DNA of 64,000 nt from Hydrogenophaga aromaticivorans. GTDB taxonomy: Bacteria > Pseudomonadota > Gammaproteobacteria > Burkholderiales > Burkholderiaceae_C. This document shows positions 32,606-41,582 of this stretch, piece by piece. The first letter of the stretch is position 1. Every line of letters starts with the position of its first letter. Below the pieces are notes generated by a model, which was not told the origin of the DNA, did not search any database, and saw nothing but the letters and a program-made list of their open reading frames with translations. The DNA is taken from contig NZ_VYGV01000001.1 of the NCBI RefSeq assembly GCF_013387465.1, forward strand, positions 124,001 through 188,000. The letters are read 5' to 3'. A program made the position numbers and the translations under genes.

Positions 32606-34165
32606 TCAACGCAAGCTCACGCTCTGCTGCTTCCACTGTGGCATCTGCCAGCGCTGGAAAGCGCCCAGCACGCTCGGGTCGCTGGCCTGGCGCTGGGGGG
32701 CGAGCGTGGCCAGGTCGAGCACTTCGTAGCGCCGCTGGTACCGGCCCTCGCCCCGGGCTTCGCGCGCCACCAGCACCTGGCGCCCTCCCGGCACCCAGCC
32801 CGCGAGTTCGGCGTAGCCGATGCCCGGCAGGGTGGGCGCCGGCGACAACACGCTCAGCGTCCAGCCCCCGGCCTGCTTGCGCAGCAGCCAGAGTTCGCGC
32901 CACCCCGCCATCGGCTGCACCGCCAGCGCTGCGGCATTGCCTTCGCGGTTCACGCTGAACGAGGCCGGCCACACCACGCCGTGGCTGCACTGCGTCCACA
33001 GCGGCGCGCTGCCCGCCGCGCCGCCGTGCAGGCTCACGCAGGTCTGCCCCGCCTGCGCGCCGGGGCTGGTGCGCAGCTGCAGACCCTTGCTCTGAATGCT
33101 GGCGGGAACCGCCGCCCAGCGCGAGGCGTTCACGCGCATCACCGCATCGTTCATCAGGCCCGCGTCGGTGTCGGGCAGGCCCTGCGGGTCCACCCGCGCC
33201 AGCGCCTCCAGCGCGCGCTCGGCGGCGGTGGCGTGCGCACCGCCCGGGGCACCACGCGAGCGCTCGAAGGCCACCGCCGACCAGACGCTGGCGCGCCGCA
33301 TCTGCAGGCGGTTCTTCAGCACCGGCGGCAGGCCCGACGCATCGGCCTGGTCCAACAGGCTGGCGCTGTCCTCCTGGCGCTGGATGCGCTGCAGCACACC
33401 GAGCGCGGGGTCTTCACACGCCGGGTCGGTCAGGGCCAGCGCGGCGCGGGCGCGCTGCTCGGCGCTGGCCGCGGGCATGGCCAGCACGCGCGTGAACAGT
33501 TCACCGTCGTAACAGATCTGCATGCGGTCCCCGCGCTCGTGGCTGTTGAAGCGGATGCCGTAGCGCCCCGCCGCGTCCAGCTGGCCCAGCAGCGCTTCCT
33601 GGGCGCCGCGGGACAGGCCCGCGGCCGAGGCCCGTTGCGCCAACCGCTGTGCCGCGCCGGCCACGGCATCGAGCACCTCGGCGCCCACGGGGCCCGACAA
33701 CTGCGCCGGGCTGGCCGCCCGCAGCCAGGCCGCGCCGTAGCCGAAACCCAGGCCTTCGCTGCCCGCGCTGTCCTTGACGAAGCGCAGCACCGCCAGCAGT
33801 TCGTCGGCGTGGGCCGCGTCCAGCGACAGCCGACGCAACTGGCTGGCTCGCACGTAACCACCACGTTCGCGCTGGTGATCCCAGACCTGCACATACTCCA
33901 GGCGCTCGCCGCGGACCTCCACCAGCTCGCCCTGCCACAGCCGGGCCTGCTGGACCGCTGCCTCGCGTGGCGCGGCACGCAGCGCCACGGCGTCCTGCAC
34001 GATCAGCGCCTGCGGCGGCAGCGCCGGCGGCTGCCCCACGGCGGCGTGCGCCGGGGGCGCCACGAACACCAGCAGCCAGGCCGCCGCCGCGGCCAGCACG
34101 GCCGTGACCACATAGTGCAAGCAGTTCTTCACGACTTCCTCGGGTGGGTGGGCGGGGCCGTTCAT
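32606..34165 (-). CDS. Secreted protein with SH3-like N-terminal domain, function unknown
   Basis: A 519-residue protein with a long N-terminal region and a hydrophobic signal (YVVTAVLAAAAAWLLVFVAP, cleavage near PAHAAV). Residues 50-115 resemble a bacterial SH3 domain (LIVQDAVALRAAPREAAVQQ, GELVEVRGERLEYVQVWDHQ). The rest, through GYGAAWLRAASPAQLSGPVG and the C-terminal WRELWLLRKQAGGWTLSVLS, has no fold I recognise. The start at 34165 overlaps the SPFH gene stop by 4 bases (ATGA), so the two are translationally coupled. Six or more cysteines are scattered through the mature part. The pair suggests an envelope complex; no function is claimed. Confidence 0.75.
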   Translation of the reverse strand: MNGPAHPPEEVVKNCLHYVVTAVLAAAAAWLLVFVAPPAHAAVGQPPALPPQALIVQDAVALRAAPREAAVQQARLWQGELVEVRGERLEYVQVWDHQRERGGYVRASQLRRLSLDAAHADELLAVLRFVKDSAGSEGLGFGYGAAWLRAASPAQLSGPVGAEVLDAVAGAAQRLAQRASAAGLSRGAQEALLGQLDAAGRYGIRFNSHERGDRMQICYDGELFTRVLAMPAASAEQRARAALALTDPACEDPALGVLQRIQRQEDSASLLDQADASGLPPVLKNRLQMRRASVWSAVAFERSRGAPGGAHATAAERALEALARVDPQGLPDTDAGLMNDAVMRVNASRWAAVPASIQSKGLQLRTSPGAQAGQTCVSLHGGAAGSAPLWTQCSHGVVWPASFSVNREGNAAALAVQPMAGWRELWLLRKQAGGWTLSVLSPAPTLPGIGYAELAGWVPGGRQVLVAREARGEGRYQRRYEVLDLATLAPQRQASDPSVLGAFQRWQMPQWKQQSVSLR

Positions 34166-35463
34166 TCTTCTTCCCCTTCGTCGGCGGCGGCCCCCGAGGC
34201 GAGCGCGACGGCCTTGCCCGGGCGGCCCAGCAGCCCCGAACCGATGAAGCCGCCGTCGGCCCCCGGCGCGGCGATGATGACCTGCACCTTGTCGGACAGC
34301 TTGTCGGCCATGACCTTCTGGATCAGCAGCGGATGGCGGCTCAGCAGGCTGCCTTCGCGCGCCATCTGTTCGGCGTTGGCCTTGCCCACGGCCTCCAGCC
34401 GGAACGCCTCGGCCTGGGCCAGGCGCTGGCGCGCCAGCGCTTCGCCGTCGGCTTCGATGCGCCGCGCCTCGGCGTTGCCTTCGGCGGTGCGGATGCGCGA
34501 CTGTTTGTCGGCCTCGGCTTCGAGCTTGCGCTGCTCCACCTGGCGCTGCTTGAAGGGCAGCACGTGTTTCATCGCCTCTTCCTGCGCCTTGGCGGCGATC
34601 ACCTGCACCTTGCCAGCGGCCTCGGCCTGCAGCTCCCGCTGCACCATCTCGGCCCTGGCTTCGAGCTCGCTTTCCTTCACGCGTTTTTCTTTCAACTCCA
34701 GCGTGTAGCGCATCTTTTCGCTGGCCATTTCTTCGGCCAGCAGGGTTTCCATGCGCTCGCTGTACTGCGGCGGCAGGTCGATCTTGCCCACCTGCACGTT
34801 GCGCAGGATCAGGCCCTCGGCGGCCAGCTTCGGCTTGAGTTCGGCTTCCATGGCCTGCTGGATCTCCGTGCGCCGGGTCGAGAAGATCTCGCGAGCGGTG
34901 TAGCGCGCGAAGGTCTTGTAGACCACGCCCTGCAGGGCCGGGTCCACCAGCTCGGCGCCCGGGTCCACCTGCAGCCGGCTGGCCACCAGCGCGAGCTGGG
35001 CCGGGTTGACCGCAAAGCGCACCGTTACATCCACGCCCAGCGACAGTCCTTCCACCGACTGCACCGGCGCCGGCCCGTCGTGGCGCGCCATCTCGGCCGA
35101 CTTCCAGTTCTGGTCGCGCAGCGACAGCACCCGCAGGCGGTGCAGGCCGGGCACCACCCAGACATTGCCCGCGCCCAGTTCCTGCTGGTGGCCGGTGAGC
35201 TGGTTGGTGCGCAGCGCCGCCTGGCCCGGGTTGATCGTCAGCGCGGGCGGGTGGCGCACCAGGGTGTAGCCACCGGCGACCAGCAGCAGGACCCCCACCA
35301 CCACCGAGGCGGTGTGCCGGGGCAGGCGCGGCAGACTCAGCGGCGGGCGGGGCTGTGCCGGCGGTGCACCGTCGTCGAACAGCGGCGCCGTGCTGGCGTC
35401 GGGTGCCGGCCGGGCGAAGGCCTGGCGCAGGCGGGCGGTGAGTTGCTTGAGCGAAAACGACAT
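34162..35463 (-). CDS. SPFH/prohibitin-domain membrane protein
   Basis: The 433-residue protein has a cytoplasmic N-terminus, a membrane segment (ASVVVGVLLLVAGGYTLV, about 52-70), an SPFH/Band-7 domain (about 75-245, with LSLGVDVTVRFAVNPAQLAL and FARYTAREIFSTRRTEIQQA) and a long alpha-helical coiled coil rich in Glu, Ala and Lys (about 250-390). SPFH proteins form large ring-shaped oligomers that scaffold proteases or lipid domains. It is the first gene of a coupled pair and is divergent from a two-component system, which may regulate it. The C-terminus is short and acidic (AAADEGEEE). Confidence 0.88.
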   Translation of the reverse strand: MSFSLKQLTARLRQAFARPAPDASTAPLFDDGAPPAQPRPPLSLPRLPRHTASVVVGVLLLVAGGYTLVRHPPALTINPGQAALRTNQLTGHQQELGAGNVWVVPGLHRLRVLSLRDQNWKSAEMARHDGPAPVQSVEGLSLGVDVTVRFAVNPAQLALVASRLQVDPGAELVDPALQGVVYKTFARYTAREIFSTRRTEIQQAMEAELKPKLAAEGLILRNVQVGKIDLPPQYSERMETLLAEEMASEKMRYTLELKEKRVKESELEARAEMVQRELQAEAAGKVQVIAAKAQEEAMKHVLPFKQRQVEQRKLEAEADKQSRIRTAEGNAEARRIEADGEALARQRLAQAEAFRLEAVGKANAEQMAREGSLLSRHPLLIQKVMADKLSDKVQVIIAAPGADGGFIGSGLLGRPGKAVALASGAAADEGEEE

Positions 35464-35632
35464 GGTGAAGACTCCTGGGGATCGGGGGGCAGACGCCGCT
35501 CAACCGATGAACCCGATTCTTCGCAAGGGCCCGGGAAGCTACAACGCGGGCGCCGGGCGAGAGGCTTCAGGCCCGCGGCGGATTTGCTTCGTCCGCGGAA
35601 GATTCCTTCCGCGCCGCGCGCTGGGGGCCATT

Positions 35633-35638
35633 TCATAA
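35633..35638 (+). promoter_or_regulatory. Candidate -10 box of the response-regulator operon
   Basis: The hexamer CATAAT (five of six consensus bases) ends 9 bases before the ATG at 35648, so the mRNA would be nearly leaderless. The -35 region is GC-rich without a good match. Confidence 0.35.
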
Positions 35639-35647
35639 TGGCGCACC

Positions 35648-36394
35648 ATGTCCAGCCCCAACCCGACCCTTTGCGTGGCCCTGATCGAGGACGATCAACC
35701 CACCAGCCGACAGCTGGCCACCTGGATCCGGTCGGCGCGGCCCGACATCCGGATCGACCAGTGGTTCAACCGCGACGACGCGGAAAACGCCATCAACCGC
35801 GTGCCCTACGACCTGGTGGTGCTTGACATCGAGCTCGGCCACGAGCGCCATGCCGGCGTGGCCCTGATCAACGCGATCAACAAGAACCGCCAGGGCACGC
35901 CGGTGCTGGTGGTCTCGGCCATGCCCGCGGCCATCTACCGCAGCATCATGAAAGCGCTGGACGCCTGGGACTACCTGCAGAAGACCACCTTCGAAGAGCA
36001 CGATTTCATCGAGACCTTTCTGGACATCCTGCGCGTCTCGCGCAAGCAGGCCGCGGTGGCCGCACCGGCGGCGCCCGCCGACGAGCTGAGCCTGGACCCG
36101 CTGTGGCAGCGCACGCCGATCTGGCGCGGCCAGCGCATCAACCTGCCGCTGACCGCGCAACGCATCCTGGCCACGCTGCACCAGCGCGCGGGCGAGGTGG
36201 TGTCGTACGAAGAGCTGTTCGACGTGGTCAAGAGCGGGCGCAACCGCGACAACGTGCGCAAACACGTGAGCACCATCCGCGACGCGTTCCGCGAGGTGGA
36301 CCCGCAGTTCGAGGGCATCGAGAACGTGCCGATGCGGGGCTTTCGCTGGGTGCGCACGGCCCTGGTTTCCGCGCCCGGCCGAAAGCCCGCATGA
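35648..36394 (+). CDS. Two-component response regulator, REC plus OmpR-type winged helix
   Basis: The 248-residue protein has a receiver domain with the acidic pocket (IEDDQ, residues 14-17), phospho-acceptor D60 in DLVVLDIELG, the switch serine in VLVVSAMP and the conserved lysine in WDYLQKTTF. A linker rich in Ala (about 135-150) leads to a winged-helix effector domain (INLPLTAQRILATLHQRAGE, NVRKHVSTIRDAFREVD, RGFRWVRTALV). It should bind DNA when phosphorylated by the kinase whose gene overlaps its stop by 4 bases (ATGA). Targets are unknown; the divergent SPFH operon is the nearest candidate. Confidence 0.9.
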   Translation: MSSPNPTLCVALIEDDQPTSRQLATWIRSARPDIRIDQWFNRDDAENAINRVPYDLVVLDIELGHERHAGVALINAINKNRQGTPVLVVSAMPAAIYRSIMKALDAWDYLQKTTFEEHDFIETFLDILRVSRKQAAVAAPAAPADELSLDPLWQRTPIWRGQRINLPLTAQRILATLHQRAGEVVSYEELFDVVKSGRNRDNVRKHVSTIRDAFREVDPQFEGIENVPMRGFRWVRTALVSAPGRKPA

Positions 36395-38562
36395 AGGTGC
36401 CGGGCCTCGACCTGCCCCGCTTTCGCATGGGCAAGCTCGGCGTGCCGCGCCTGGGGCTGGCCGGCTTTCGACGGCGCATCTTCTTTCGCGCCGTCTTTGC
36501 GCTGCTGGTGCTGGCCACGCTGGGCCTGGCGCTGACCGTGCTGCGGCACGAAAAAGAGCGCAGCTACCTCAACTACCAGAACAGCTTTCGCAAGACCCAG
36601 TCGGAGATCCTCGCGCGCCTGCGCCACCCGGCCGGTCAGCTCGCCCTGCTCAATCCGCAGCACACACCGGCCACGCCCGGCCAGGGCGTCGAGCTGTCGC
36701 CGCTGCTGCTGCCCTTTGGCGCGCTCGACTTCGACGACCCGTTCAAGGCCCAGCAGGCGCTGGAGAGTTCGGGTTGCGCCGTGTTGTTCCAGGACGGCTC
36801 CAGCGCCTGCGCGGCGATCGGCAGCAACCCCTACGCAGGCGGCTTCGTCTACCTCGCGGGCAGCTTCGTCAGCCCGCCGCTGGTGGGCCGCGAGCGGGGC
36901 CAGCTTGAGTTGCAGGACGTGCACCGCGCCCGGGTGCACCTGACGCTGCGCGGCCAGACCACCCGCTGGATCGCGCCGCTGGAGCTGGTGACCCGCACCC
37001 GTGGCCAGCCGCAGGCGCCGCTGGTGGGGCGCTGGGCCGGCTTTCGGGCACCCGAGGCCGGCGCGGAGCCGGACACGCTGCAACGCAAGACCCGCCCGGT
37101 GCGGGACTTCCGCGGCTGGGTCTGGCAAAGCCCGGACTGCGCCGAGGAGGGTCAGGCGCAGCCCGACTGCCCGCGCCGCGCGTTCTACTCCATCCGCCTG
37201 CCCTCGGACGCCCTGCGCGTGGCCAACCTGCCGCCCGCCCGGGTGGTCTGGCCGCCCGCCGATCTCGGCGACATCCGCGTGGGGCTGCAGATCGTGGGGC
37301 CCGCGTCCGCGCAACTGCTGGACACCGCCGCGCCGCGCCAGGCCGAGCCGTCCGCGCTGGCCGAGCTGGCGCAGTCCCTGCTGCCGGGCGAAAGCCTGCG
37401 GATCCAGCGATTGGCCAGCACCCTGGCCCCGGGCCTCACGCGCCCCCCCGCCACGCAGACCCTGCACGGCAGCGCCGACCCGGGGGAGCGTGAATCGCCC
37501 TGGGTGCGCCACATCGTGGGCCTGCTGCCGGTGGACACCCGGGTGCCGCTGCTGCAGGCGGTGGACACCGTGGCCACGCCGGTGGGCCGCTTCGAGATCA
37601 CGCTGACGGGCGACGTGCGCACGGTGGAGCGCCGCATCAGCATCGTCGCCACGCGCCTGCTCTGGCTGGTCGGGGCCATGCTGGGCGCGATCGTGCTGGC
37701 CTGGCTGCTGATCGAGATCGGCCTCATCCGCCGCGTGACCCAGCTCACCCGGCGCGCCGCGGCGGTGTCGTACAACGTGCACGCGCCCTTGCCGGAAAAC
37801 CGACTCGCCGACCTGGACGTGAGCGATCTGCGTGGCAGCGACGAACTCGGCATCCTGGCCGGGGGCCTGTCCGACCTGCTGCAGAGGGTGAAGAACGACA
37901 TCTCGCGCGAACACCAGCGCGCCCAGCAGGAGCTGGACATGTGGCACGCCGTGGGGCACGAGATCATGTCGCCGCTGCAGTCGCTGATGGTGTTGCACGG
38001 CCGGCCCGAGGACCCGAGCCACCGCTACGTGCAGCGCATGCAGCAGGCCGTCAAGGTGCTGTACGGCCACGCGTCCCCGAGCGAGGCGATCGTCGCGGCC
38101 GACATGGCCAGCGAGCGGCTGGACATCCACGCCTTCCTGCGGCAGATCGCCGACAACGCGCACTTCTCCGGCATCGACGGCGTGCGGTATCTGGACGCGG
38201 ACAACCCCGGGCTGGCGGGCCTGCAGGTGCGGGCCGATGGCTTCGCGCTGGAAGACGTGGTCACGCACCTGCTGCGCAACGCCCAGCGCTGCCGCACACC
38301 GGGCACGGCCATCACGCTGTCACTGACGGCCGACCCGCAACACGCCTGGATCGCGGTGCACAACCAGGGGCCGGCGATCGACGCGGCGCTGCTGCCGCGC
38401 ATTTTTGACTACGGTGTGTCCGACCTGCCGCCGACCGAAGGCCACCGCGGCCAGGGCCTGTTCGTGGTCAAGACCTACATGGGCAAGATGGGCGGCACGG
38501 TGCAGGCGCGCAACGTGGCCGATGGCGTGGTGTTCACGCTGGGGCTGGCCCGGACGGTCTGA
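36391..38562 (+). CDS. Sensor histidine kinase with large periplasmic domain
   Basis: The 723-residue protein has a first membrane segment at about 31-50 (FFRAVFALLVLATLGLALTV) and a second at about 422-445 (LLWLVGAMLGAIVLAWLLIE), leaving a periplasmic sensor region of some 370 residues. The cytoplasmic part has a HAMP-like stretch, the H-box WHAVGHEIMSPLQSL (His near 521) and a HATPase domain: N-box HLLRNAQRC near 627, G1 HNQGPAIDAALLPRIFDYG, and G2 GHRGQGLFVVKTYMGKMGG. The periplasmic domain matches no sensor fold I recognise. It is coupled to the response regulator by ATGA. Confidence 0.88.
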   Translation: MKVPGLDLPRFRMGKLGVPRLGLAGFRRRIFFRAVFALLVLATLGLALTVLRHEKERSYLNYQNSFRKTQSEILARLRHPAGQLALLNPQHTPATPGQGVELSPLLLPFGALDFDDPFKAQQALESSGCAVLFQDGSSACAAIGSNPYAGGFVYLAGSFVSPPLVGRERGQLELQDVHRARVHLTLRGQTTRWIAPLELVTRTRGQPQAPLVGRWAGFRAPEAGAEPDTLQRKTRPVRDFRGWVWQSPDCAEEGQAQPDCPRRAFYSIRLPSDALRVANLPPARVVWPPADLGDIRVGLQIVGPASAQLLDTAAPRQAEPSALAELAQSLLPGESLRIQRLASTLAPGLTRPPATQTLHGSADPGERESPWVRHIVGLLPVDTRVPLLQAVDTVATPVGRFEITLTGDVRTVERRISIVATRLLWLVGAMLGAIVLAWLLIEIGLIRRVTQLTRRAAAVSYNVHAPLPENRLADLDVSDLRGSDELGILAGGLSDLLQRVKNDISREHQRAQQELDMWHAVGHEIMSPLQSLMVLHGRPEDPSHRYVQRMQQAVKVLYGHASPSEAIVAADMASERLDIHAFLRQIADNAHFSGIDGVRYLDADNPGLAGLQVRADGFALEDVVTHLLRNAQRCRTPGTAITLSLTADPQHAWIAVHNQGPAIDAALLPRIFDYGVSDLPPTEGHRGQGLFVVKTYMGKMGGTVQARNVADGVVFTLGLARTV

Positions 38563-38568
38563 GCGCAC

Positions 38569-38600
38569 AAAAAAAACCCGGACGCTGGACGCGCCGGGCT
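38569..38600 (-). terminator. Intrinsic terminator of ompW
   Basis: On the minus strand the CCGGG arms around a short loop are followed by eight T residues (38576-38569), 30-50 bases after the ompW stop. The convergent kinase gene ends at 38562. Confidence 0.72.
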
Positions 38601-38625
38601 TGCACTCAGGTGAAACGCTTGGGTG

Positions 38626-39222
38626 TCAGAATTTCCAGCCCACACCGACACCCAGCAACAGCGGGTCCACCTTCAGCTTGCCGATCTCGGTGCCTCCCGC
38701 GCTCACCTTGGTGGCGATCTGGACCTTCTTCACGTCGACGTTCAGGTACATCGTGTCCGTCAGGCGAAAGTCCATGCCCGCCTGCAGCGCCAGACCGAAG
38801 CTGTTGCGCTTGATGTCCACGCCAGCGGGCAGGTTCACCGAGCTGAAGCGGGTGTAGTTGAGGCCCGCGCCCACGTACGGCTTGAAGGCTCCCAGGTCCG
38901 TGAAGTGGTACTGCACCGTCAAGGTGGGGGGCAGGTGCTTCAGGCTGCCGATGGGGGCGCCGCCCGCGGTCAGCGTGTGCTTCTGGGGCACGGTCAGGAT
39001 CAGTTCGGCCGCCAGGTTCGAACTCATGAAATAGGTGAAATCCACTTCGGGCAGCCACTTGTCGTTGACGGCGAGGTCCAGGCCCGTGCTGTCCTTGTTG
39101 GCGCTGTCCAGGTGAACGGCGCGGGCACGCACCAGCAGGTTTCCCGCCTTGAAGTCCTGCGCCAGTGCTGCGCCCGAACCCAGCAAGCAGAGTGCGGCTA
39201 CGGCAACGATGTGCTTCTTCAT
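38626..39222 (-). CDS. ompW: OmpW family outer-membrane beta-barrel protein
   Basis: The 198-residue protein has a Sec signal (MKKHIVAVAALCLLGSGAAL, cleavage near ALAQD), then an 8-strand beta-barrel pattern with GNLLVRARAVHLDSANKD, YFMSSNLAAELILTV, KPYVGAGLNYTRF and the C-terminal aromatic residue (GVGVGWKF). OmpW is a small hydrophobic-molecule channel. A perfect TTGAT-N4-ATCAA box lies about 137 bases upstream, so FNR/ANR control is likely, as in E. coli. The ATG at 39222 has GGAAG 6-8 bases before it. Family call is good; the ligand is unknown. Confidence 0.88.
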   Translation of the reverse strand: MKKHIVAVAALCLLGSGAALAQDFKAGNLLVRARAVHLDSANKDSTGLDLAVNDKWLPEVDFTYFMSSNLAAELILTVPQKHTLTAGGAPIGSLKHLPPTLTVQYHFTDLGAFKPYVGAGLNYTRFSSVNLPAGVDIKRNSFGLALQAGMDFRLTDTMYLNVDVKKVQIATKVSAGGTEIGKLKVDPLLLGVGVGWKF

Positions 39223-39310
39223 GGTCTTCCTTCAGTCCTTGATACGGGAACATTCCCGGCAGGCATTACAGGAGACCCGGCATGGGACCCCCTTGCGAAA
39301 GATCAAACGG

Positions 39311-39330
39311 CACCGTGCACAAACACGGTG
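39311..39330 (-). other. Hairpin between the hydrolase gene and ompW
   Basis: CACCGTG and CACGGTG arms of 7 bases, 6-base loop. No T run follows, so it may be a weak transcript end for the hydrolase gene or a leader hairpin of ompW. Confidence 0.35.
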
Positions 39331-39352
39331 CGGCGCTGGAAATGCAAGCGAA

Positions 39353-39366
39353 TTGATTCAGATCAA
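39353..39366. promoter_or_regulatory. FNR/ANR-type box upstream of ompW
   Basis: TTGATTCAGATCAA is a perfect match to the FNR consensus (TTGAT-N4-ATCAA). It overlaps the end of the alpha/beta hydrolase gene and lies upstream of ompW only, so ompW is the likely target. Between them lies a CACCGTG/CACGGTG hairpin at 39311-39330. Confidence 0.7.
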
Positions 39367-40148
39367 TCCGCAGCCAGCGCTTCCACCAGCGCACGCTCGT
39401 AGACCGGATGGGTGCCAATGTCGTTGTGGTTGGAGCCCGGCACCACGACCGAACGCGCCACACCCGGCTTGAAGTGCCGGGCGAGTTGCGCCGTGCGTCC
39501 GGGTCGAATCAACGTGTCGTGTTCGGCGGCGATGAGCGTGGTGGGCGCACTGATGCGACCGGCCACAGCCGCCGAATCGAAACGGTCCCGGATCAGCCAG
39601 CGCACCGGCAACCAGGGGTAGTGTTCGACCGCCACGTTCTCGATGCTGTCGTAGGGCGTGATCAGGGCCAGCCGGGCCACAGCCTGCTCGCTCGCGAGGC
39701 GGGCGGCGACGCCACTGCCCAGGCTGCGGCCGATCAGCTTGATCTCCGTGTGCTCGCGCCGCACATGCTCGTACAGCGCGAGGGCGTCTGCGTGCAAGGC
39801 GGGCTCGCTGGGCTCGCCCGTGCTCTGCCCGTAGCCGCGGTAGTGCATCAGGTACAGCGCATGGCCAGGAAACAGGCGCGCCAGCTGCGGCAAAGTGCCC
39901 GACACGTCCTCGGCGTTGCCACCGAAATACAGGATTGCCGGCGCGCCGGGCCTCAACCGCAGGCTGATCTGCAGTGTGGCGCCGTCCACCGGCAGCATCA
40001 GCGATTCACCCGCCTGCCGGGCCGGCTGCGGGTGGTACAGCATCGAACGTTGCCAGGCATCCCTGTCGGTGCAGCCCGCCAGGTACAGCAGCGCCAGCCC
40101 AGCAGCCGCCCAGAGCCGCATCAGGCGCAGAGCCTGGAGGATTCGCAT
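39363..40148 (-). CDS. Alpha/beta hydrolase lipoprotein
   Basis: The 261-residue protein has a lipoprotein signal: LWAAAGLALLYLAGC with cysteine near residue 26, so it is anchored in the envelope. The hydrolase fold shows GGNAEDVSGTLPQLARLFPG, HYRGYGQSTGEPSEP, nucleophile elbow IGRSLGSGVAARLA (GxSxG), and acid/base residues in AAEHDTLIRPGRT and VPGSNHNDIG. It resembles BEM46-like serine hydrolases of unknown substrate. The ATG at 40148 was chosen because the lipobox fits; the longer open frame upstream crosses a repeat and metY. It lies 120 bases downstream of metY. Confidence 0.82.
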   Translation of the reverse strand: MRILQALRLMRLWAAAGLALLYLAGCTDRDAWQRSMLYHPQPARQAGESLMLPVDGATLQISLRLRPGAPAILYFGGNAEDVSGTLPQLARLFPGHALYLMHYRGYGQSTGEPSEPALHADALALYEHVRREHTEIKLIGRSLGSGVAARLASEQAVARLALITPYDSIENVAVEHYPWLPVRWLIRDRFDSAAVAGRISAPTTLIAAEHDTLIRPGRTAQLARHFKPGVARSVVVPGSNHNDIGTHPVYERALVEALAAD

Positions 40149-40202
40149 GGCAGGTTCAACTCCACCACCGGAGCGCGTGCCCCATCCCAGCGCACGCCGA
40201 AG

Positions 40203-40270
40203 ATCCGGCTTCGCCGGTCCAAGGGCGTGGTCCCCCTGGGGGGACGCCGCAACGCGGCGCAGGGGGGTCA
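40203..40270 (+). repeat. GC palindromic repeat, copy 5
   Basis: ATCCGGCTTCGCCGG, then GTCCCCCTGGGGGGAC, and GCCGCAACGCGGCGC with a G run; it ends at the metY stop. Same orientation as copies 1 and 3. Confidence 0.7.
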
Positions 40271-41545
40271 CACCTTGCTCAGCGCCTGCTCCAGATCGGC
40301 GATCAGGTCGTCGATGTGCTCGATGCCGATCGACAGGCGAACCATCTCGGGGCTCACGCCGGCCTTCTTCATTTCGTCGGGGTTGAGCTGGCGGTGCGTG
40401 GTGGTGGCCGGGTGGCAGGCGAGCGACTTGGCGTCGCCGATGTTCACCAGGCGCGTGAAGAGCATCAGTGCGTCCTGGAAACGCGCGCCGGCTGCGATCG
40501 CATCGCTGGACTTCAGGCCGAAGCTGATGATGCCGGACGCCTTGCCGCCCATGTATTTCTGCACCAGCGCGTGGTCCTTGTGGTCGGACAGCCCGGCGTA
40601 GTTGACCCAGTCCACCTTGGGGTGGTTCTGCAGGTGCGTGGCGACCTTCACCGCGTTGTCGCAGATGCGGTCCATGCGCAAGGCCAGGGTCTCGATGCCC
40701 TGCAGGATCTGGAACGCGTTCATGGGCGACAGCGCCGCGCCCATGTTGCGCAACGGCACCACGCGGGCGCGACCGATGTAGGCGGCCACGCCCAGCGCTT
40801 CGGTGTAGACCACACCGTGGTAGCTCACGTCGGGTTCGTTCAGGCGCTTGAAGCGCGCCTTGTGTTCGGCCCAGGGGAACTTGCCGCTGTCCACGATGGC
40901 GCCACCGATGGTGGTGCCGTGGCCGCCGAGGTATTTGGTCAGCGAGTGCACCACGATGTCGGCGCCGTGTTCGAACGGGCGGCACAGGTAGGGGCTGGAG
41001 ACCGTGTTGTCCACGATCAGCGGCACGCCGGCGGCGTGGGCCACGGCGGCCAGCGCACCGATGTCGGTCACGTTGCCCAGCGGGTTGCCCACCGATTCGC
41101 AGTAGATCGCCTTGGTGCGCTCGTCGATCAGCGCCGCAAACGCAGCCGGGTCGCGCGGGTCGGCGAAGCGCACCGTGATGCCCTGCTGCGGGAAGGTGTG
41201 GGCGAACAGGTTGTAGGTGCCACCGTACAGCGTGGAGGCCGAGACGATGTTGTCGCCGGTCTCGGCGATGGTCTGGATGGCCGCCGTGATGGCGGCCATG
41301 CCCGAGGCCATGGCGAGTGCGCCCACGCCGCCTTCGAGCGCGGCCAGGCGCGCTTCGAGCACGCCGTTGGTCGGGTTCATGATGCGGCTGTAGATGTTGC
41401 CGGCGACCTTGAGGTCGAACAGGTCGGCGCCGTGCTGCGTGTCGTCGAACGCGTAGGCCACGGTCTGGTAGATCGGCACCGCCACCGCCTTGGTGGTGGG
41501 GTCGGGGGTGTAGCCGCCGTGCACGGCGATGGTTTCGATTTTCAT
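40268..41545 (-). CDS. metY: O-acetylhomoserine aminocarboxypropyltransferase (O-acetylhomoserine sulfhydrylase)
   Basis: The 425-residue PLP enzyme starts [20 protein letters not shown] and has the Cys/Met metabolism signature with the PLP lysine in [13 protein letters not shown], plus [20 protein letters not shown]. It forms homocysteine from O-acetylhomoserine and sulfide in methionine synthesis. The ATG at 41545 has CCTGGAG before it. Its closeness to metF and ahcY, both in the methyl cycle, makes this a methionine block. Confidence 0.93.
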   Translation of the reverse strand: MKIETIAVHGGYTPDPTTKAVAVPIYQTVAYAFDDTQHGADLFDLKVAGNIYSRIMNPTNGVLEARLAALEGGVGALAMASGMAAITAAIQTIAETGDNIVSASTLYGGTYNLFAHTFPQQGITVRFADPRDPAAFAALIDERTKAIYCESVGNPLGNVTDIGALAAVAHAAGVPLIVDNTVSSPYLCRPFEHGADIVVHSLTKYLGGHGTTIGGAIVDSGKFPWAEHKARFKRLNEPDVSYHGVVYTEALGVAAYIGRARVVPLRNMGAALSPMNAFQILQGIETLALRMDRICDNAVKVATHLQNHPKVDWVNYAGLSDHKDHALVQKYMGGKASGIISFGLKSSDAIAAGARFQDALMLFTRLVNIGDAKSLACHPATTTHRQLNPDEMKKAGVSPEMVRLSIGIEHIDDLIADLEQALSKV

Positions 41546-41582
41546 GCGGTCTCCAGGAGGTTGTTGTTGGGAGGGCGGGGGA

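Noticed and set aside
32606..35503. A 965-codon minus-strand frame crossing the SPFH gene and its partner
   Set aside because: Only the part to 34165 is coding in that frame. The 5' part overlaps the SPFH gene, whose own frame has clear domains and an ATGA junction.
35971..38268. A long minus-strand frame opposite the kinase gene
   Set aside because: The plus-strand kinase has unambiguous H, N and G boxes; the antisense translation is low complexity and rich in His, Arg and Gln.
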